10,689 nucleotides of DNA from Spirochaetia bacterium. GTDB taxonomy: Bacteria > Spirochaetota > Spirochaetia > Treponematales > Breznakiellaceae. The stretch covers positions 1-10,689 of the forward strand of contig BNUY01000111.1 in the NCBI GenBank assembly GCA_025997715.1. Direction: 5' to 3'. Each line of letters opens with the position of its first letter. Positions within the stretch are counted from its first letter, which is position 1. Positions 1 through 6,960 of this stretch are shown here, one piece after another. The notes beneath the pieces are model-generated. The model did not search any database and was not told the origin of the DNA. It worked only from the letters and a program-made list of their open reading frames with translations. Made by a program: the position numbers and the translations under genes.

Positions 1-393
1 CGGCAGGCCCGAATAAACGGCATAGACAGCTCCGCCCTGGTGTTGCACGAGGCGCTCCGGCTTATCCGGGAGCAAAGGTTGGGGGAAGCGGAAGCGCTGC
101 TCAAGGAAGCATCGCTTCCATCAGAAGCGCACCCTGCGATATGGCAGGTCCCGGCAAACCTGGGTTTGATTGCGGAAAGCCAACGGGCTCTTTCTCATGC
201 GCTGGAATACTACGAAAGCGCTTACACGCTGGTAAAAAACCCTCCCGACGCGGCAAAAGTCCAGTTGAGGATAGCCCGCTGTCTCCACATGCTTGGCCGG
301 AACGAAGAAAGCCAGCGGGCCTTGGAAACGGTCTTGGAACTGGAGCCGGAGAACCTCAACGCCAGAATGGAGCTTCGGCGGCTGGAACGATAA
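1..393 (+). CDS. TPR-repeat protein, C-terminal part (5' end outside window)
   Basis: The reading frame is open from base 1 to the TAA at 391-393 with no stop, so the gene probably begins upstream; the GTG at 40 is only the first possible start codon inside the window. The visible 130 residues are helical and hold at least two tetratricopeptide-like repeats, one around IWQVPANLGLIAESQ...ALEYYESAY and one around AKVQLRIARCLHMLGR...ALETVLELEPEN. The small-residue/aromatic spacing and the Pro after the second repeat are typical of TPRs. TPR proteins are protein-protein interaction scaffolds, and no catalytic motif is visible, so the specific role is unknown. The gene converges on the leftward operon, with only 7 nt between the two stop codons (393 and 401) and no obvious terminator between them. 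The TPR assignment is fairly safe; the function is not known. Confidence 0.75.
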   Translation, partial: RQARINGIDSSALVLHEALRLIREQRLGEAEALLKEASLPSEAHPAIWQVPANLGLIAESQRALSHALEYYESAYTLVKNPPDAAKVQLRIARCLHMLGRNEESQRALETVLELEPENLNARMELRRLER

Positions 394-400
394 AAGGCTC

Positions 401-619
401 CTATCCCTCCCAGAGGTCAAGGTCCTTGGGACTGGTGGTGTTGCTCCACTGGGAAGGGGCGGCGCCGGTTTTCTTTTTAAAGAGCCGGGAAAAATAGTAG
501 GGGCTGTCAAAGGCAAGCTTGTAGGAAATCTCCTTGATACTCAAGGTTCCCTCTGTCAGCAGTTCCTTGGCCTTGTTAATTTTCATTTGCAGAAAATACT
601 GGTAGGGGGAAAGTCCGGT
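401..619 (-). pseudogene. AraC-family DNA-binding domain, C-terminal half only
   Basis: The sequence from TGLSPYQYFLQMKINKAKEL onward, through SIKEISYKLAFDSPYYFSRL and FKKKTGAAPSQW to a TAG at 401-403, is a clear match to the linker helix and second helix-turn-helix of an AraC/XylS domain. AraC domains normally have two HTH units over about 100 residues. Here the first HTH is not recognisable in this frame; upstream codons give Cys/Trp/Pro-rich sequence unlike the family. The preceding membrane-protein frame overlaps it at 576-619 and carries a leucine-rich stretch (ERLTPRRLNPLLDR) that could be the remains of HTH 1. A run of five G (605-609, C on the coding strand) lies at the junction. I read this as one gene broken by a small indel, though a sequencing error is possible. 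It lies last in the alaS operon. Confidence 0.6.
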
Positions 620-851
620 CCAGCAGGGGATTGAGCCTCCGGGGCGTAAGCCTTTCCGGTGTTTCCAACAGAAGTGCATCAAACTTCCGCAGTTCCTGAA
701 AAAAGTTCCCCTGCTCTGAAGGATCGTTCCAGCCGGTATAGTAGAGGAGAAAGGCAAGGCCTCCCAGAAGGAGCAGGAAAATTGCCAGCCCCAGGATACA
801 TACCGCTTTCAGCTTAGCAAGCTGCGGCTGATGATCCAAGGCTTGTTTCAT
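576..851 (-). CDS. Small membrane-anchored protein, possibly the front half of a broken AraC-type regulator
   Basis: This 91-residue protein starts with an ATG whose first bases overlap the nusB stop (ATGA arrangement), which suggests translational coupling to nusB. A charged N-terminus of about 15 residues is followed by one strong transmembrane helix at about residues 16-38 (AVCILGLAIFLLLLGGLAFL), then a soluble tail rich in Leu, Arg and Glu. No enzyme motif is seen. The tail runs out of frame in the region where an AraC DNA-binding domain begins in a neighbouring frame, so the intact ancestor may have been a membrane-tethered regulator of about 150 residues. Otherwise it is a stand-alone single-pass protein of unknown function. 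The start is well supported; the product name is not. Confidence 0.55.
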   Translation of the reverse strand: MKQALDHQPQLAKLKAVCILGLAIFLLLLGGLAFLLYYTGWNDPSEQGNFFQELRKFDALLLETPERLTPRRLNPLLDRTFPLPVFSANEN

Positions 852-1279
852 GGACTTCCGGCCGCTTGCAGGGTCTGCCGGATACTGTCCAGGACGCCGT
901 TAATGAACCGATAGGAATCATCGGCGCCGTATTCCCGGGATATGCCGATGGCCTCGTCAATAACAATTGAGGGAGCCATCTCTTCCTGGTACATGAGGGT
1001 ATAGACGCTTATCCTCAGCAGGGCAAGATCGACCCGGCTTACCCGGGAAAAAGTCCAGTTTTTTAAATGGGCGCGGATCATGGTATCCACGGCCTCAATA
1101 TTTTCTATGGTACCCTGGATTAAAAGCCGGGCAAAACCGCCGGCGCCTTCGTCCAGGGCGGCCTGTTTCTCCGCTTCGAGCCAGGAAAAGCTCAGCAAAT
1201 CTTCCAGGGCGGGGGAGGCCGCTTCATAGGAATACAGGGCCTGAAAAGCCAGAATCCGCCCTTTTCTGCGTGACGCCAT
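848..1279 (-). CDS. nusB: Transcription antitermination factor NusB
   Basis: The 143-residue protein has the all-helical NusB signature: an Arg-rich start (MASRRKGRILAFQALYSYE), a central VDTMIRAHLKNWTFSRVSRV, then VDLALLRISVYTLMY and PSIVIDEAIGISREYGADDS, ending FINGVLDSIRQTL. Length and order match the family throughout. NusB binds boxA RNA together with S10 (NusE) and supports antitermination on rRNA operons, acting in the cytoplasm. The gene lies 27 nt downstream of the isomerase gene on the same strand and its stop overlaps the next start, so it is inside the alaS operon. The upstream ribosome-binding site is weak, with only a G-rich GCGGGTG about 10 nt before the ATG, consistent with coupled translation. 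Identification is very secure. Confidence 0.95.
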   Translation of the reverse strand: MASRRKGRILAFQALYSYEAASPALEDLLSFSWLEAEKQAALDEGAGGFARLLIQGTIENIEAVDTMIRAHLKNWTFSRVSRVDLALLRISVYTLMYQEEMAPSIVIDEAIGISREYGADDSYRFINGVLDSIRQTLQAAGSP

Positions 1280-1306
1280 TTGCTACTGCACCCGCTGCCG
1301 CGTCCG

Positions 1307-2623
1307 TTACCAGGCGAGCAAGTTTTCGTGTACCGTTACCGAACCCTCTTTCCGGAGATCCTCGGCCAGGGTGTTGGTCACCAATGCGGCTCCTTCGGTC
1401 AAAGCCCGCTGCATCAACTGGGAGTTGATCACATCCCGGACCGTGGCGGGGGCCCCCAAACGGTAGGTATCCTTAAGCTCAAGATTTACCGGGGGGAACT
1501 TGGCGGTTACCTTGATGATAAAAAAGCCCTGCCTGCCCTCAATTACCCCGGAAACCTTGCCTTCCGTCAGGGGCTTGGCCATATCGATAAAGTTCACCCC
1601 AAAGACTTGCTGTATCCGGGGATCCTCGGTACTGAGCAGGATAAACCGGGCGGATCCGGAGTTATTGGCAGCCGCTGCGGCGGCGGATTCCTCGTTAAAA
1701 GCCGAAACACTGGAACCGATTTTCCTGGCCAGTTCGTCCGCCCGGGTCCGTGCCGCCAGGACCGCCGAGGCATTGGAGCCGAAGGGTATCCGTATATAGT
1801 CAAAGGAAATCGTATCGGGCCGGGTAAACTCGGTTTTGTACCGGTTATAAACGGCCAGAATCTCCTCTTCCGTGGGATTGCCCCCTGCCGCAGTGATCAG
1901 GTATTTCTGTACCATCAACTGCCGCCGGATCTGCCCCCGGAGGGAGATCAAATCCATACCCTGCCGCTTGATAAAATCGTTGAACTCCGCATCCGTTGGA
2001 ACCCGTCCTGCCTGGGCGGCCAACTCATCCTTTACGCCCTGAATTTCGATATCAATTTCCCGGTCGGAAATGGAATCCCCGGCCTTGGTCTTTTCCGCCT
2101 GCTGTACAATGTACTGTTCTATATATTTCTGCCTGACAAGGTCCTCATGCAGGTAAGTCTGAAAGGCGGTATAATTCATGTTATACTGCTTTTCAATACC
2201 CTCGGCAAATTCCTGGTCCGTAACCGGCCGCCCTGCGCTGGCCCGTACCATCTGGATACGCTGTTCCAGTTCCGCAGGCGGCGAAGTAATGCCCGCCCGT
2301 TCCGCCGCCTGAAGCACAAGCCGCTCGCTTACCATGGCGTCCAGGACCATACGCCGGAGATCCAGGGGCGATACTTCCGGGGGAATCTCCTGCATCTTTG
2401 ACCGCCGTTCTACCTCAAGCTGCAGTTGCTTGACATAAATAACTTCTTTTTTGGTCAGGGTTAGCTCAGCTACGATATCCGTAGACAGCCCCGCCGCGCC
2501 AATGGGGGTCCCCTCGGGAAGGGACTCCGTTTTCGAATCCCCTTTGCCTCCGCAGAATAGGGAGCCGGTTCCGAAACCCGCAAACAACGCAAGGAAAAGG
2601 AACCATCTTGTAAACTTTCTCAT
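1307..2623 (-). CDS. SurA/PpiC-like periplasmic peptidyl-prolyl isomerase or chaperone
   Basis: The protein has 438 residues if read from the ATG at 2623. This start is preferred over the in-frame ATG at 2629 because a GGGG-type Shine-Dalgarno (2631-2634) is 7 nt from it, but only 1 nt from the other. An N-terminal export signal (FTRWFLFLALFAGFGTGSLF) ends at Cys24; Leu-Phe before Cys is a poor lipobox, so lipidation is uncertain. Residues about 70-215 form a SurA_N-like helical domain. Residues about 260-370 are a divergent parvulin domain (ISFDYIRIPFG, then ADELARKIG, and finally VSGVIEGRQGFFIIKV). Parvulins catalyse prolyl cis/trans isomerisation and assist outer-membrane protein folding. 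An Ala-rich stretch (SAAAAAAANN) sits inside the parvulin region, so catalysis may be weak. From memory, T. pallidum has a basic membrane protein (Tpn39b) between alaS and nusB. Family secure, substrate unknown. Confidence 0.85.
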   Translation of the reverse strand: MRKFTRWFLFLALFAGFGTGSLFCGGKGDSKTESLPEGTPIGAAGLSTDIVAELTLTKKEVIYVKQLQLEVERRSKMQEIPPEVSPLDLRRMVLDAMVSERLVLQAAERAGITSPPAELEQRIQMVRASAGRPVTDQEFAEGIEKQYNMNYTAFQTYLHEDLVRQKYIEQYIVQQAEKTKAGDSISDREIDIEIQGVKDELAAQAGRVPTDAEFNDFIKRQGMDLISLRGQIRRQLMVQKYLITAAGGNPTEEEILAVYNRYKTEFTRPDTISFDYIRIPFGSNASAVLAARTRADELARKIGSSVSAFNEESAAAAAANNSGSARFILLSTEDPRIQQVFGVNFIDMAKPLTEGKVSGVIEGRQGFFIIKVTAKFPPVNLELKDTYRLGAPATVRDVINSQLMQRALTEGAALVTNTLAEDLRKEGSVTVHENLLAW

Positions 2624-2663
2624 ATCCATATCCCCAAGTATACTCTATATTTACCCGTCCTGG

Positions 2664-4454
2664 CTATTCCAGTATCGCACGGATTCTTCGCACCCCGGAG
2701 GAGGAGGACTGCTCCTTCTGAATCTTGAAGGTTCCCATGGTACCGGTATGTTCCACATGGGGGCCGCCGCACACCTCCGTTGAGAAATCCCCGATGGCAT
2801 ACACCTTCACCTGGGATTCGTACTTTTCACCGAAAAGCGCCATGGCCCCCAACTTCCTGGCATCCTCAAGGCTCATCACCGTCATGGTAACCGGCAGATC
2901 CCGTTTGATCTGCTCGTTCACTATAGCCTCGACCTTGCGCAGCTCTTCGGCGGTCAGGGGAGCGCCGTGGGAAAAGTCAAACCGCATCCGTTCGGCGGTG
3001 ATATTGGAGCCCTTTTGCGCCGCATGATCCCCCAGCACTATCTGTAATGCCTTTTGCAACAGATGGGTTGCGGTATGATATTTGGTGGTTTCCTCGGAAT
3101 GATCCAAAAGGCCGCCCTTAAAAATCTGATCGCCCCCCGCGCGGGAAAGCTCCTGGTGCTTCTTGAATGCCTCGTCAAATTCCGCCCGGTTCACCGTGAG
3201 GCCCTGCTCCGACGCCAATTCATCGGTCAGCTCAATGGGGAAACCGTAGGTGTCGTAGAGCTTAAACGCAAGCCGCCCGGACATGATTTTCTTGGGGTCC
3301 TTCAATAAATTGGGGAGGAGTTTCTCAAACTCATGTTCCCCATTCTTGAGGGTTTCCAGGAACTTCTGTTCCTCCGTATCAAGCTCTGCGATGATCTTGG
3401 CGCGGTTATCCGACAGTTCCGGATAAGGCCCCTTGAACATATCCACCACCACTTCCGCAATGGGCGATAAGACCAGCCGGTCCTCAATGCCAAGCTTCCG
3501 CCCGTGCCGCACCGCCCGGCGTATAAGCCGCCGCAGCACATACCCGGCGCCCACATTGGAGGGGCTCACCGCCTTGGGATCACCCAGCACGAAGGTGGAT
3601 GCCCGGACATGGTCGCAGATGATCCGCACCGATTTGTCCTTCTCCGGGTCAGACCCGTAGGTATACCCCGAAGCTTTCTCTATACTCGCGATAATCGGGG
3701 CGAAGATCTCCGTATCGTACACCGATTTCTTTCCATTAAGGATGGTCACGGTCCGCTCTATGCCCATGCCGGTATCCACACAGGTACGGGCCAGGGGTTC
3801 GTAGGTCCCATCGGCGGTCTTATTGTACTGCATGAACACATCGTTCCAGATTTCAAGCCACTTCCCGCAGCCGCAGCCGGGGCCGCAGTCCGGGCCGCAG
3901 GGCTCTTTCCCAAAATCGTAGAACATCTCCGAATCCGGGCCGCAGGGGCCGGTGGTTCCCGCGGGTCCCCACCAGTTGTCCTCCCTCCCCAGGTACTTGA
4001 TACGATTTTCCGGGATACCCAGTAGTTTCCAGACCCGGGCGGATTCATCATCCCGGGGAACCGTCTCGTCTCCCTCAAAAACCGTAACCCCCAGTTTTTC
4101 CGGGGGGATGCCCAGCCATTTGGGGGAAGTGAGGAACTCAAAACTCATCCTGATGGCCCCTTCCTTGAAGTAATCCCCCAGGGACCAGTTCCCCAGCATT
4201 TCAAAAAAGGTAAGGTGGCTGGAGTCTCCCACGGATTCAATATCCCCGGTGCGGATACACTTCTGGTAATCCACCAGCCGGTTCCCCGCCGGGTGGGGCT
4301 CCCCTAAAAGGTAGGGCACCAGGGGGTGCATACCGGCGGTGGTAAAGAGCACCGTGGGGTCGTTTTCGGGGATCAGGGACTTGCCCTGGATCTGGGCGTG
4401 ATCATGGGACTTAAAAAATTCGACATACAGGGAACGCAGTTCCTGGGCATTCAT
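2664..4454 (-). CDS. alaS: Alanyl-tRNA synthetase, short form lacking the C-Ala domain
   Basis: The 596-residue enzyme charges tRNA-Ala. The ATG at 4454 is chosen over an upstream TTG at 4469 because GGAGA lies about 7 nt before it and the family start (NAQELRSLYVEFFKSHDH) follows directly. The class II catalytic core includes FFEMLGNWSLGDYFKEGAI (about 83-101), WWGPAGTTGPCGPDSEMFYD and VDTGMGIERT. The editing domain keeps both metal-ligand motifs, H460-x3-H464 (HTATH) and C562-x3-H566 (CGGPH). The protein ends about 30 residues after CGGPH, whereas the E. coli enzyme (about 876 residues) continues into DHHA1/C-Ala. Borrelia, as I recall, also has a form of about 590 residues. A Cys-rich insertion (C186, C190, C194, C196) precedes EIWNDVFMQYN and may bind metal. 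First gene of the leftward operon. Confidence 0.97.
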   Translation of the reverse strand: MNAQELRSLYVEFFKSHDHAQIQGKSLIPENDPTVLFTTAGMHPLVPYLLGEPHPAGNRLVDYQKCIRTGDIESVGDSSHLTFFEMLGNWSLGDYFKEGAIRMSFEFLTSPKWLGIPPEKLGVTVFEGDETVPRDDESARVWKLLGIPENRIKYLGREDNWWGPAGTTGPCGPDSEMFYDFGKEPCGPDCGPGCGCGKWLEIWNDVFMQYNKTADGTYEPLARTCVDTGMGIERTVTILNGKKSVYDTEIFAPIIASIEKASGYTYGSDPEKDKSVRIICDHVRASTFVLGDPKAVSPSNVGAGYVLRRLIRRAVRHGRKLGIEDRLVLSPIAEVVVDMFKGPYPELSDNRAKIIAELDTEEQKFLETLKNGEHEFEKLLPNLLKDPKKIMSGRLAFKLYDTYGFPIELTDELASEQGLTVNRAEFDEAFKKHQELSRAGGDQIFKGGLLDHSEETTKYHTATHLLQKALQIVLGDHAAQKGSNITAERMRFDFSHGAPLTAEELRKVEAIVNEQIKRDLPVTMTVMSLEDARKLGAMALFGEKYESQVKVYAIGDFSTEVCGGPHVEHTGTMGTFKIQKEQSSSSGVRRIRAILE

Positions 4455-4472
4455 AGGCTTTCTCCACAAACT

Positions 4473-4478
4473 ATTATA
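4473..4478 (-). promoter_or_regulatory. Candidate -10 of the alaS operon promoter
   Basis: A perfect TATAAT on the minus strand lies 18 nt before the alaS ATG. The hexamer 17 nt upstream (TGTACC) is a poor -35, and there is no extended TG motif. A start about 7 nt downstream would leave only a 10-12 nt leader that just contains the GGAGA ribosome-binding site. This is the only good -10 in the 55-nt divergent intergenic gap. Confidence 0.4.
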
Positions 4479-4497
4479 TAGAAAATCTTAAGTATGG

Positions 4498-4503
4498 TAC
4501 ACT
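4498..4503 (+). promoter_or_regulatory. Candidate -10 (TACACT) for the divergent lipoprotein gene, possible leaderless start
   Basis: TACACT ends 6 nt before the ATG at 4510, so a normal transcription start would fall on or beside the start codon. No Shine-Dalgarno precedes that ATG. The -35 region (TATATA, 17 nt upstream) is weak. The alternative TATGGT at 4493-4498 would give a leader of about 5 nt. The geometry is the same as at the toxin gene at 9515. Confidence 0.3.
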
Positions 4504-4509
4504 ATCGTT

Positions 4510-5736
4510 ATGATAATTAAAAGCCGCTTCGGATCGGTATTGCTCACGGCACTATTGCCGTTTTTACTGTTTGCCGGATGCGCCGGGTTGAACACCCCGA
4601 AGGAAACTTCCCAAGGGGATGCCGAAAACCCGATGGAAGCCGCTCCCCCCTTAGAGACGATACCCGCTTTGCCGGAGCGTCCCATTCCTGCGGGGATGGA
4701 ATTTATTCCCGCCCCCCTTTCCTGGCCTGCCATTGCGCCGGGGGTGGGTCTTGTTAAACCGGGCGAAGCTGAAACAAACGCGCTTACCGAATCCTTCCGT
4801 ACCGCTTACATTGAAGAATGTCTTCGGAATCCCTCCCTGGATGGGGTGTTGGGGGGCGATTTTGTCCATAGTTGGCCCACGGCGGCGCCCCTATGCCGGG
4901 TACAGAACTGGCGGGACCCCTCCCTTGCGGAGACCCCTAATACCTGGGGAATACCGTCCCTGGTTTTGGCTATTCAGAGTATGGAAGGGAACCGGGTGTT
5001 TACCGTCCGTGGCGCCATCCTCAACCTCTACGGGAAAAGCGCCGGCCGCAAGGGGGCTAACGGCGCCGCCGGATACGGAGCGCCGGTGGGCGATGAATTC
5101 CTCTATAAAAACGGTATAGCCCAGCGCTTTGAATATGGCCTGCTTTATGTTGACCCCGACGGGAAGGGGGGCTTCACACCCGGCACAGCCCCCTCCACAG
5201 TGGAAGCCGTCCCGGAGGGAACCTCCACCGAGGCGGATTTTCGGGAAGCCTGGAAGCGCGGCATGAATTCGGGCCTGCCGCCCCTCAAAGCCGATGGCCC
5301 GGCATTGAGGCTGGACTTTTCGGGAACCTCCTGGGAAATTCCGGTAGACACCGCTGCGGCGGGGACAATCCCCATTACGGCACTCTATTACCAGAGCTTC
5401 AATCAGGGCAGCGTCCTGTTCCTGCTGGCGCAAACCACGGCTGCGTCCGCACAAACATTCGGTACGGGTTTCCACACCCGCATCATCGCCGGGCCGTTTC
5501 TGGATACATTCCTGGCCGGCCGGGACCATCCCCTGCCCGGAGCGGACGCTCCCCCCTTGTTCATCCCCCAACCCGGCGTTCCCGGATTGCGGCCGGAGGA
5601 CGCGCCGTTTCACGAAGCGGTACTTCAGGGACTTGCCCGCTACGGCCTGCCTTTGACCGATGCCGCCCCCAAGCGTGATGGGGACATATTTAGGGAAACC
5701 CAGCGGTTTTCCCAGGGGTGGATGGTTAAGGATTAA
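4510..5736 (+). CDS. Predicted lipoprotein of unknown function
   Basis: The 408-residue protein starts with a lipoprotein signal (MIIKSRFG, hydrophobic run, LLFAGC) with acylation expected at Cys24. A Pro/Glu-rich linker of about 45 residues follows and would hold the folded part away from the membrane. The remainder is Gly/Pro/aromatic-rich, with HSWPTAAPLCRVQNWRD, NTWGIPSLVLAIQSMEG and a C-terminal stretch ending QRFSQGWMVKD. I recognise no enzyme or binding motif. High GC and a signal peptide with good coding character support a real, resident gene. It is transcribed divergently from alaS with only 55 nt between starts and has no visible ribosome-binding site. Its TAA stop is the first part of a long hairpin. 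Probably a spirochaete-specific envelope lipoprotein; the role is unknown. Confidence 0.75.
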   Translation: MIIKSRFGSVLLTALLPFLLFAGCAGLNTPKETSQGDAENPMEAAPPLETIPALPERPIPAGMEFIPAPLSWPAIAPGVGLVKPGEAETNALTESFRTAYIEECLRNPSLDGVLGGDFVHSWPTAAPLCRVQNWRDPSLAETPNTWGIPSLVLAIQSMEGNRVFTVRGAILNLYGKSAGRKGANGAAGYGAPVGDEFLYKNGIAQRFEYGLLYVDPDGKGGFTPGTAPSTVEAVPEGTSTEADFREAWKRGMNSGLPPLKADGPALRLDFSGTSWEIPVDTAAAGTIPITALYYQSFNQGSVLFLLAQTTAASAQTFGTGFHTRIIAGPFLDTFLAGRDHPLPGADAPPLFIPQPGVPGLRPEDAPFHEAVLQGLARYGLPLTDAAPKRDGDIFRETQRFSQGWMVKD

Positions 5737-5771
5737 CCACTTTTCCACTCTTTGGGTGGAAAAGTGGTTAA
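5733..5771 (+). terminator. Perfect 16-bp hairpin at the lipoprotein stop codon
   Basis: Arms 5733-5748 and 5756-5771 pair perfectly (TTAACCACTTTTCCAC on the left) around a 7-nt loop. The lipoprotein TAA lies inside the left arm. The T-rich stretch (AATTTTTATT) begins only about 7 nt after the stem and there is no good T-tract on the other strand. This could be an imperfect or bidirectional terminator, or a stability or processing hairpin. It lies 25 nt outside the proposed end of the IS110 element. Confidence 0.55.
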
Positions 5772-5811
5772 ATGCCTAATTTTTATTCGTATACAGCACG
5801 TCTATGAGAAA

Positions 5812-5817
5812 AGTCAA
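5812..5817 (-). promoter_or_regulatory. Near-consensus -35 (TTGACT) at the element's 3' end, for a circular-junction promoter
   Basis: TTGACT on the minus strand overlaps the transposase stop codon. If the proposed ends are joined at GC, it would lie 19 nt before the TATAAT at 7143-7138. IS110-type elements are known to form a strong promoter across the junction of the circular form. The 19-nt spacer is longer than optimal, which weakens the call. Confidence 0.4.
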
Positions 5818-6932
5818 GCGGTTTTTTGAAGAATATCAGAAATATTTTCACCGTTCTGATGTTTCTTCAAAAAAGCCCGGTACTCTCTCATCTTCTTCTC
5901 GTGAAGAACGGGATTCCTGAAATGATGGTACTCCCCCTTCTTGAGCATCTGGAATAACTGCGTAATCACCTTCCGGCACAAGGCCATCCTCACCACCCCC
6001 TTCTTCTTGAAAACACTCGCTTTCTCGTACCACGCATTGAGCGCCCGATTGCTGTCCCGGAAGTGGTTCAGCGATTGGGAGAGCATGGTGATAGACACCT
6101 TCCGCCCGGCCTTGTTCGTGCTTTTGATAACCGTGGTATTGTTGGAGCTCTCCACCCTCGGCGCGCTGCTCAAGTACGAGGCGAAATGCTTGGCGTTTTT
6201 GAAACGCGATACGTCAATCACATCGGCGATAATCGCGATAGCGGACATCACCGACACCCCGGACATGCTGGTGAGAATCTCTATCTCTCGCATGAACGGT
6301 TCCGCCCTCACCTTGATCCTGTCCATCACCTCCTCGACCTGAGTCTCAAGGTGTTCAAGGGTATCCATGAGCAGATTGATTTGGAAGTTCAGCACCGGAT
6401 CGCTTGAAATTGAGCGGATACGCTGCCGGCTTCTCTTGCCGAAGATGTATTCCTTGGTGAAGGGAAACAGGTTCTCCTTCAGCAGGGAATGGACACGGTT
6501 CTTGGTCTGTCCGATTTCCTTGCGGAGGAGCCGGTAGGTTGAAAACAGCGCCCGCAGGTCCCGGATTTGTTTCGGCGCCACCGTGACCGGGACTATCTGC
6601 TGCACCCCCGAGAGAACCTCGGCTTTCAACTTTTCGGCCAGTTTCGCCGCGTCGATTTTGTCGGTCTTCTTGGATGCGACCCCAACCGACTTAAGCTGGT
6701 AGGTGTTGGCTACCAGCGCCTCTTTGACCTTGTCCTTCCAGAGGTCAACGAACGAAAAGGTGTTGATGGTTGCCTCCAGCAGGACGTAGGTCTCTGCGTC
6801 CAGGGTCTTGTAAAACTGGGCAAGTCCCGCGTCGTCCAGCTCGTAGGTTGCCATCTTCTTCTCCTTCGTATCCTTGAACAGATAACAACAGGTGAAGCGA
6901 TTTGTGTGAATGTCGATTCCGATAAACTGCAT
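5814..6932 (-). CDS. IS110-family DEDD transposase (bridge-RNA-guided recombinase type)
   Basis: The 372-residue protein has the family's two domains. The N-terminal RuvC-like domain starts MQFIGIDIHTNRF and supplies the acidic set D7, E53 (VLLEATINTFS), D91 and D94 (KKTDKIDAAKLAE). A coiled middle section (about 135-215) leads to the C-terminal Transposase_20-type domain (LTSMSGVSVMSAIAIIADVI, RFKNAKHFASYLSSAPRV, ESSNNT), where Ser262/Ser263 are candidates for the catalytic serine and the Gly/Lys-rich stretch STNKAGRKVSI follows. Length matches intact members, so the enzyme is probably functional. AGGAGG lies 5 nt before the ATG. IS110 enzymes excise a circle and insert it without target duplication, guided by an RNA from the element's non-coding end. 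Close relatives cannot be named from memory. Confidence 0.92.
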   Translation of the reverse strand: MQFIGIDIHTNRFTCCYLFKDTKEKKMATYELDDAGLAQFYKTLDAETYVLLEATINTFSFVDLWKDKVKEALVANTYQLKSVGVASKKTDKIDAAKLAEKLKAEVLSGVQQIVPVTVAPKQIRDLRALFSTYRLLRKEIGQTKNRVHSLLKENLFPFTKEYIFGKRSRQRIRSISSDPVLNFQINLLMDTLEHLETQVEEVMDRIKVRAEPFMREIEILTSMSGVSVMSAIAIIADVIDVSRFKNAKHFASYLSSAPRVESSNNTTVIKSTNKAGRKVSITMLSQSLNHFRDSNRALNAWYEKASVFKKKGVVRMALCRKVITQLFQMLKKGEYHHFRNPVLHEKKMREYRAFLKKHQNGENISDILQKTA

Positions 6933-6960
6933 AAAAGCCTCCTAAAACTTCGTACCGTTC

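Noticed and set aside
1280..2401. Long plus-strand open frame opposite the isomerase gene
   Set aside because: It is fully antisense to a well-supported SurA-like gene, rich in Gly/Pro/Arg as antisense GC-rich frames are, and has no start signals or recognisable domain.
3504..4025. Plus-strand frame within alaS, and similar frames inside the transposase (6063-6407, 6567-7058)
   Set aside because: All lie antisense to genes with strong family matches.
4891..5748. Long minus-strand open frame opposite the 408-residue lipoprotein gene
   Set aside because: The opposite strand encodes a clear signal peptide and lipobox; this frame is Gly/Arg-rich with no family features.
5795..5796. CT as the core dinucleotide, as in IS621
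   Set aside because: CT follows ATAGACGTG shifted by one base at the 3' end, but no CT is found next to CCGGTATAAT at the 5' end; GC is present at both.
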